Shown piece after piece: positions 63,914 to 64,000 of a stretch of DNA of 64,000 nucleotides. Source of the DNA: Larus michahellis (Eukaryota > Chordata > Aves > Charadriiformes > Laridae); assembly GCF_964199755.1 (NCBI RefSeq), contig NC_133897.1, positions 116,073,579 to 116,137,578 on the forward strand, given 5' to 3'. Every line of letters begins with the position of its first letter. Within the stretch, counting starts at the first letter, position 1. The translations under genes were made by a program, and so were the position numbers. The notes below the pieces were generated by a model that saw nothing but the letters and a program-made list of their open reading frames with translations, was not told where the DNA came from and made no database searches.

Positions 63914-64000
63914 ACTGGAACAGGTTGCCCAGAGAGGTGGTGGATGCCCCATCCCTGGAAGTTTTTAAGGCTAGGCCAGATGGGACTCTGAGCAACCTGA
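63914..64000 (+). mobile_element. CR1 LINE fragment, cut by window end
   Basis: Reads ACAGGTTGCCCAGAGAGGTG, GTGGATGCCCCATCCCTGGA and GGGACTCTGAGCAACCTGA, the CR1 3' region in plus orientation. It continues beyond the window. Confidence 0.95.

Overview
This window is vertebrate nuclear DNA, most likely from a bird. Genes are split into short exons with GT/AG borders, intergenic space is AT-rich, promoters sit in CpG islands, and the dispersed repeats are avian: several CR1 LINE 3' tails ending in the ATTCTATG octamer, plus LTRs opening TGTCATGGTTTAA and TGTCCTGGTTTGA, which I associate with neoavian genomes. The species cannot be named from sequence alone.

Two protein-coding genes are readable, both on the minus strand. 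(1) TGIF1, a TALE-class homeodomain corepressor of TGF-beta/SMAD and retinoid signalling: three coding exons at 11825-11840, 4759-4985 and 3124-3690, 269 codons in all, starting inside a large CpG island (about 11.2-14.0 kb). (2) A non-muscle/smooth-muscle myosin regulatory light chain, best matched to MYL12B: three coding exons at 57257-57440, 56927-57088 and 52901-53073, 172 codons, driven from a second CpG island at about 58.9-59.6 kb. The order and shared orientation (MYL12B upstream of TGIF1) match the human 18p11.31 arrangement. The two proteins are not known to act in one pathway; the linkage is conserved synteny.

Layout: 1-2.6 kb, downstream flank of TGIF1; 2.6-12.1 kb, TGIF1 with a 6.8 kb first intron holding a long AAAG microsatellite and a candidate regulatory element at 7.9-8.1 kb; 11.2-14.0 kb, CpG island with several AP-1 consensus sites; 14.28-14.45 kb, a T5C7 minisatellite; 14.5-52.5 kb, a roughly 38 kb intergenic stretch with no convincing gene, containing an ancient CR1 reverse-transcriptase fossil (16.5-17.3 kb), a rearranged short endogenous retrovirus-like element (25.5-27.6 kb), a solo LTR (34.5-35.2 kb), CR1 tails (36.7 and 43 kb) and possible conserved noncoding DNA near 37 kb; 52.5-59.6 kb, MYL12B; 59.6-64 kb, upstream flank with CR1 pieces.

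I found no strong evidence of a new biological system. The most unusual sequence features are a 35-bp-arm inverted repeat in the MYL12B CpG island, a perfect 22-bp palindrome next to a cluster of TGACA sites in TGIF1 intron 1, the G-rich minisatellite beside the TGIF1 CpG island, and the rearranged LTR element with a recognisable lysine-tRNA primer site.
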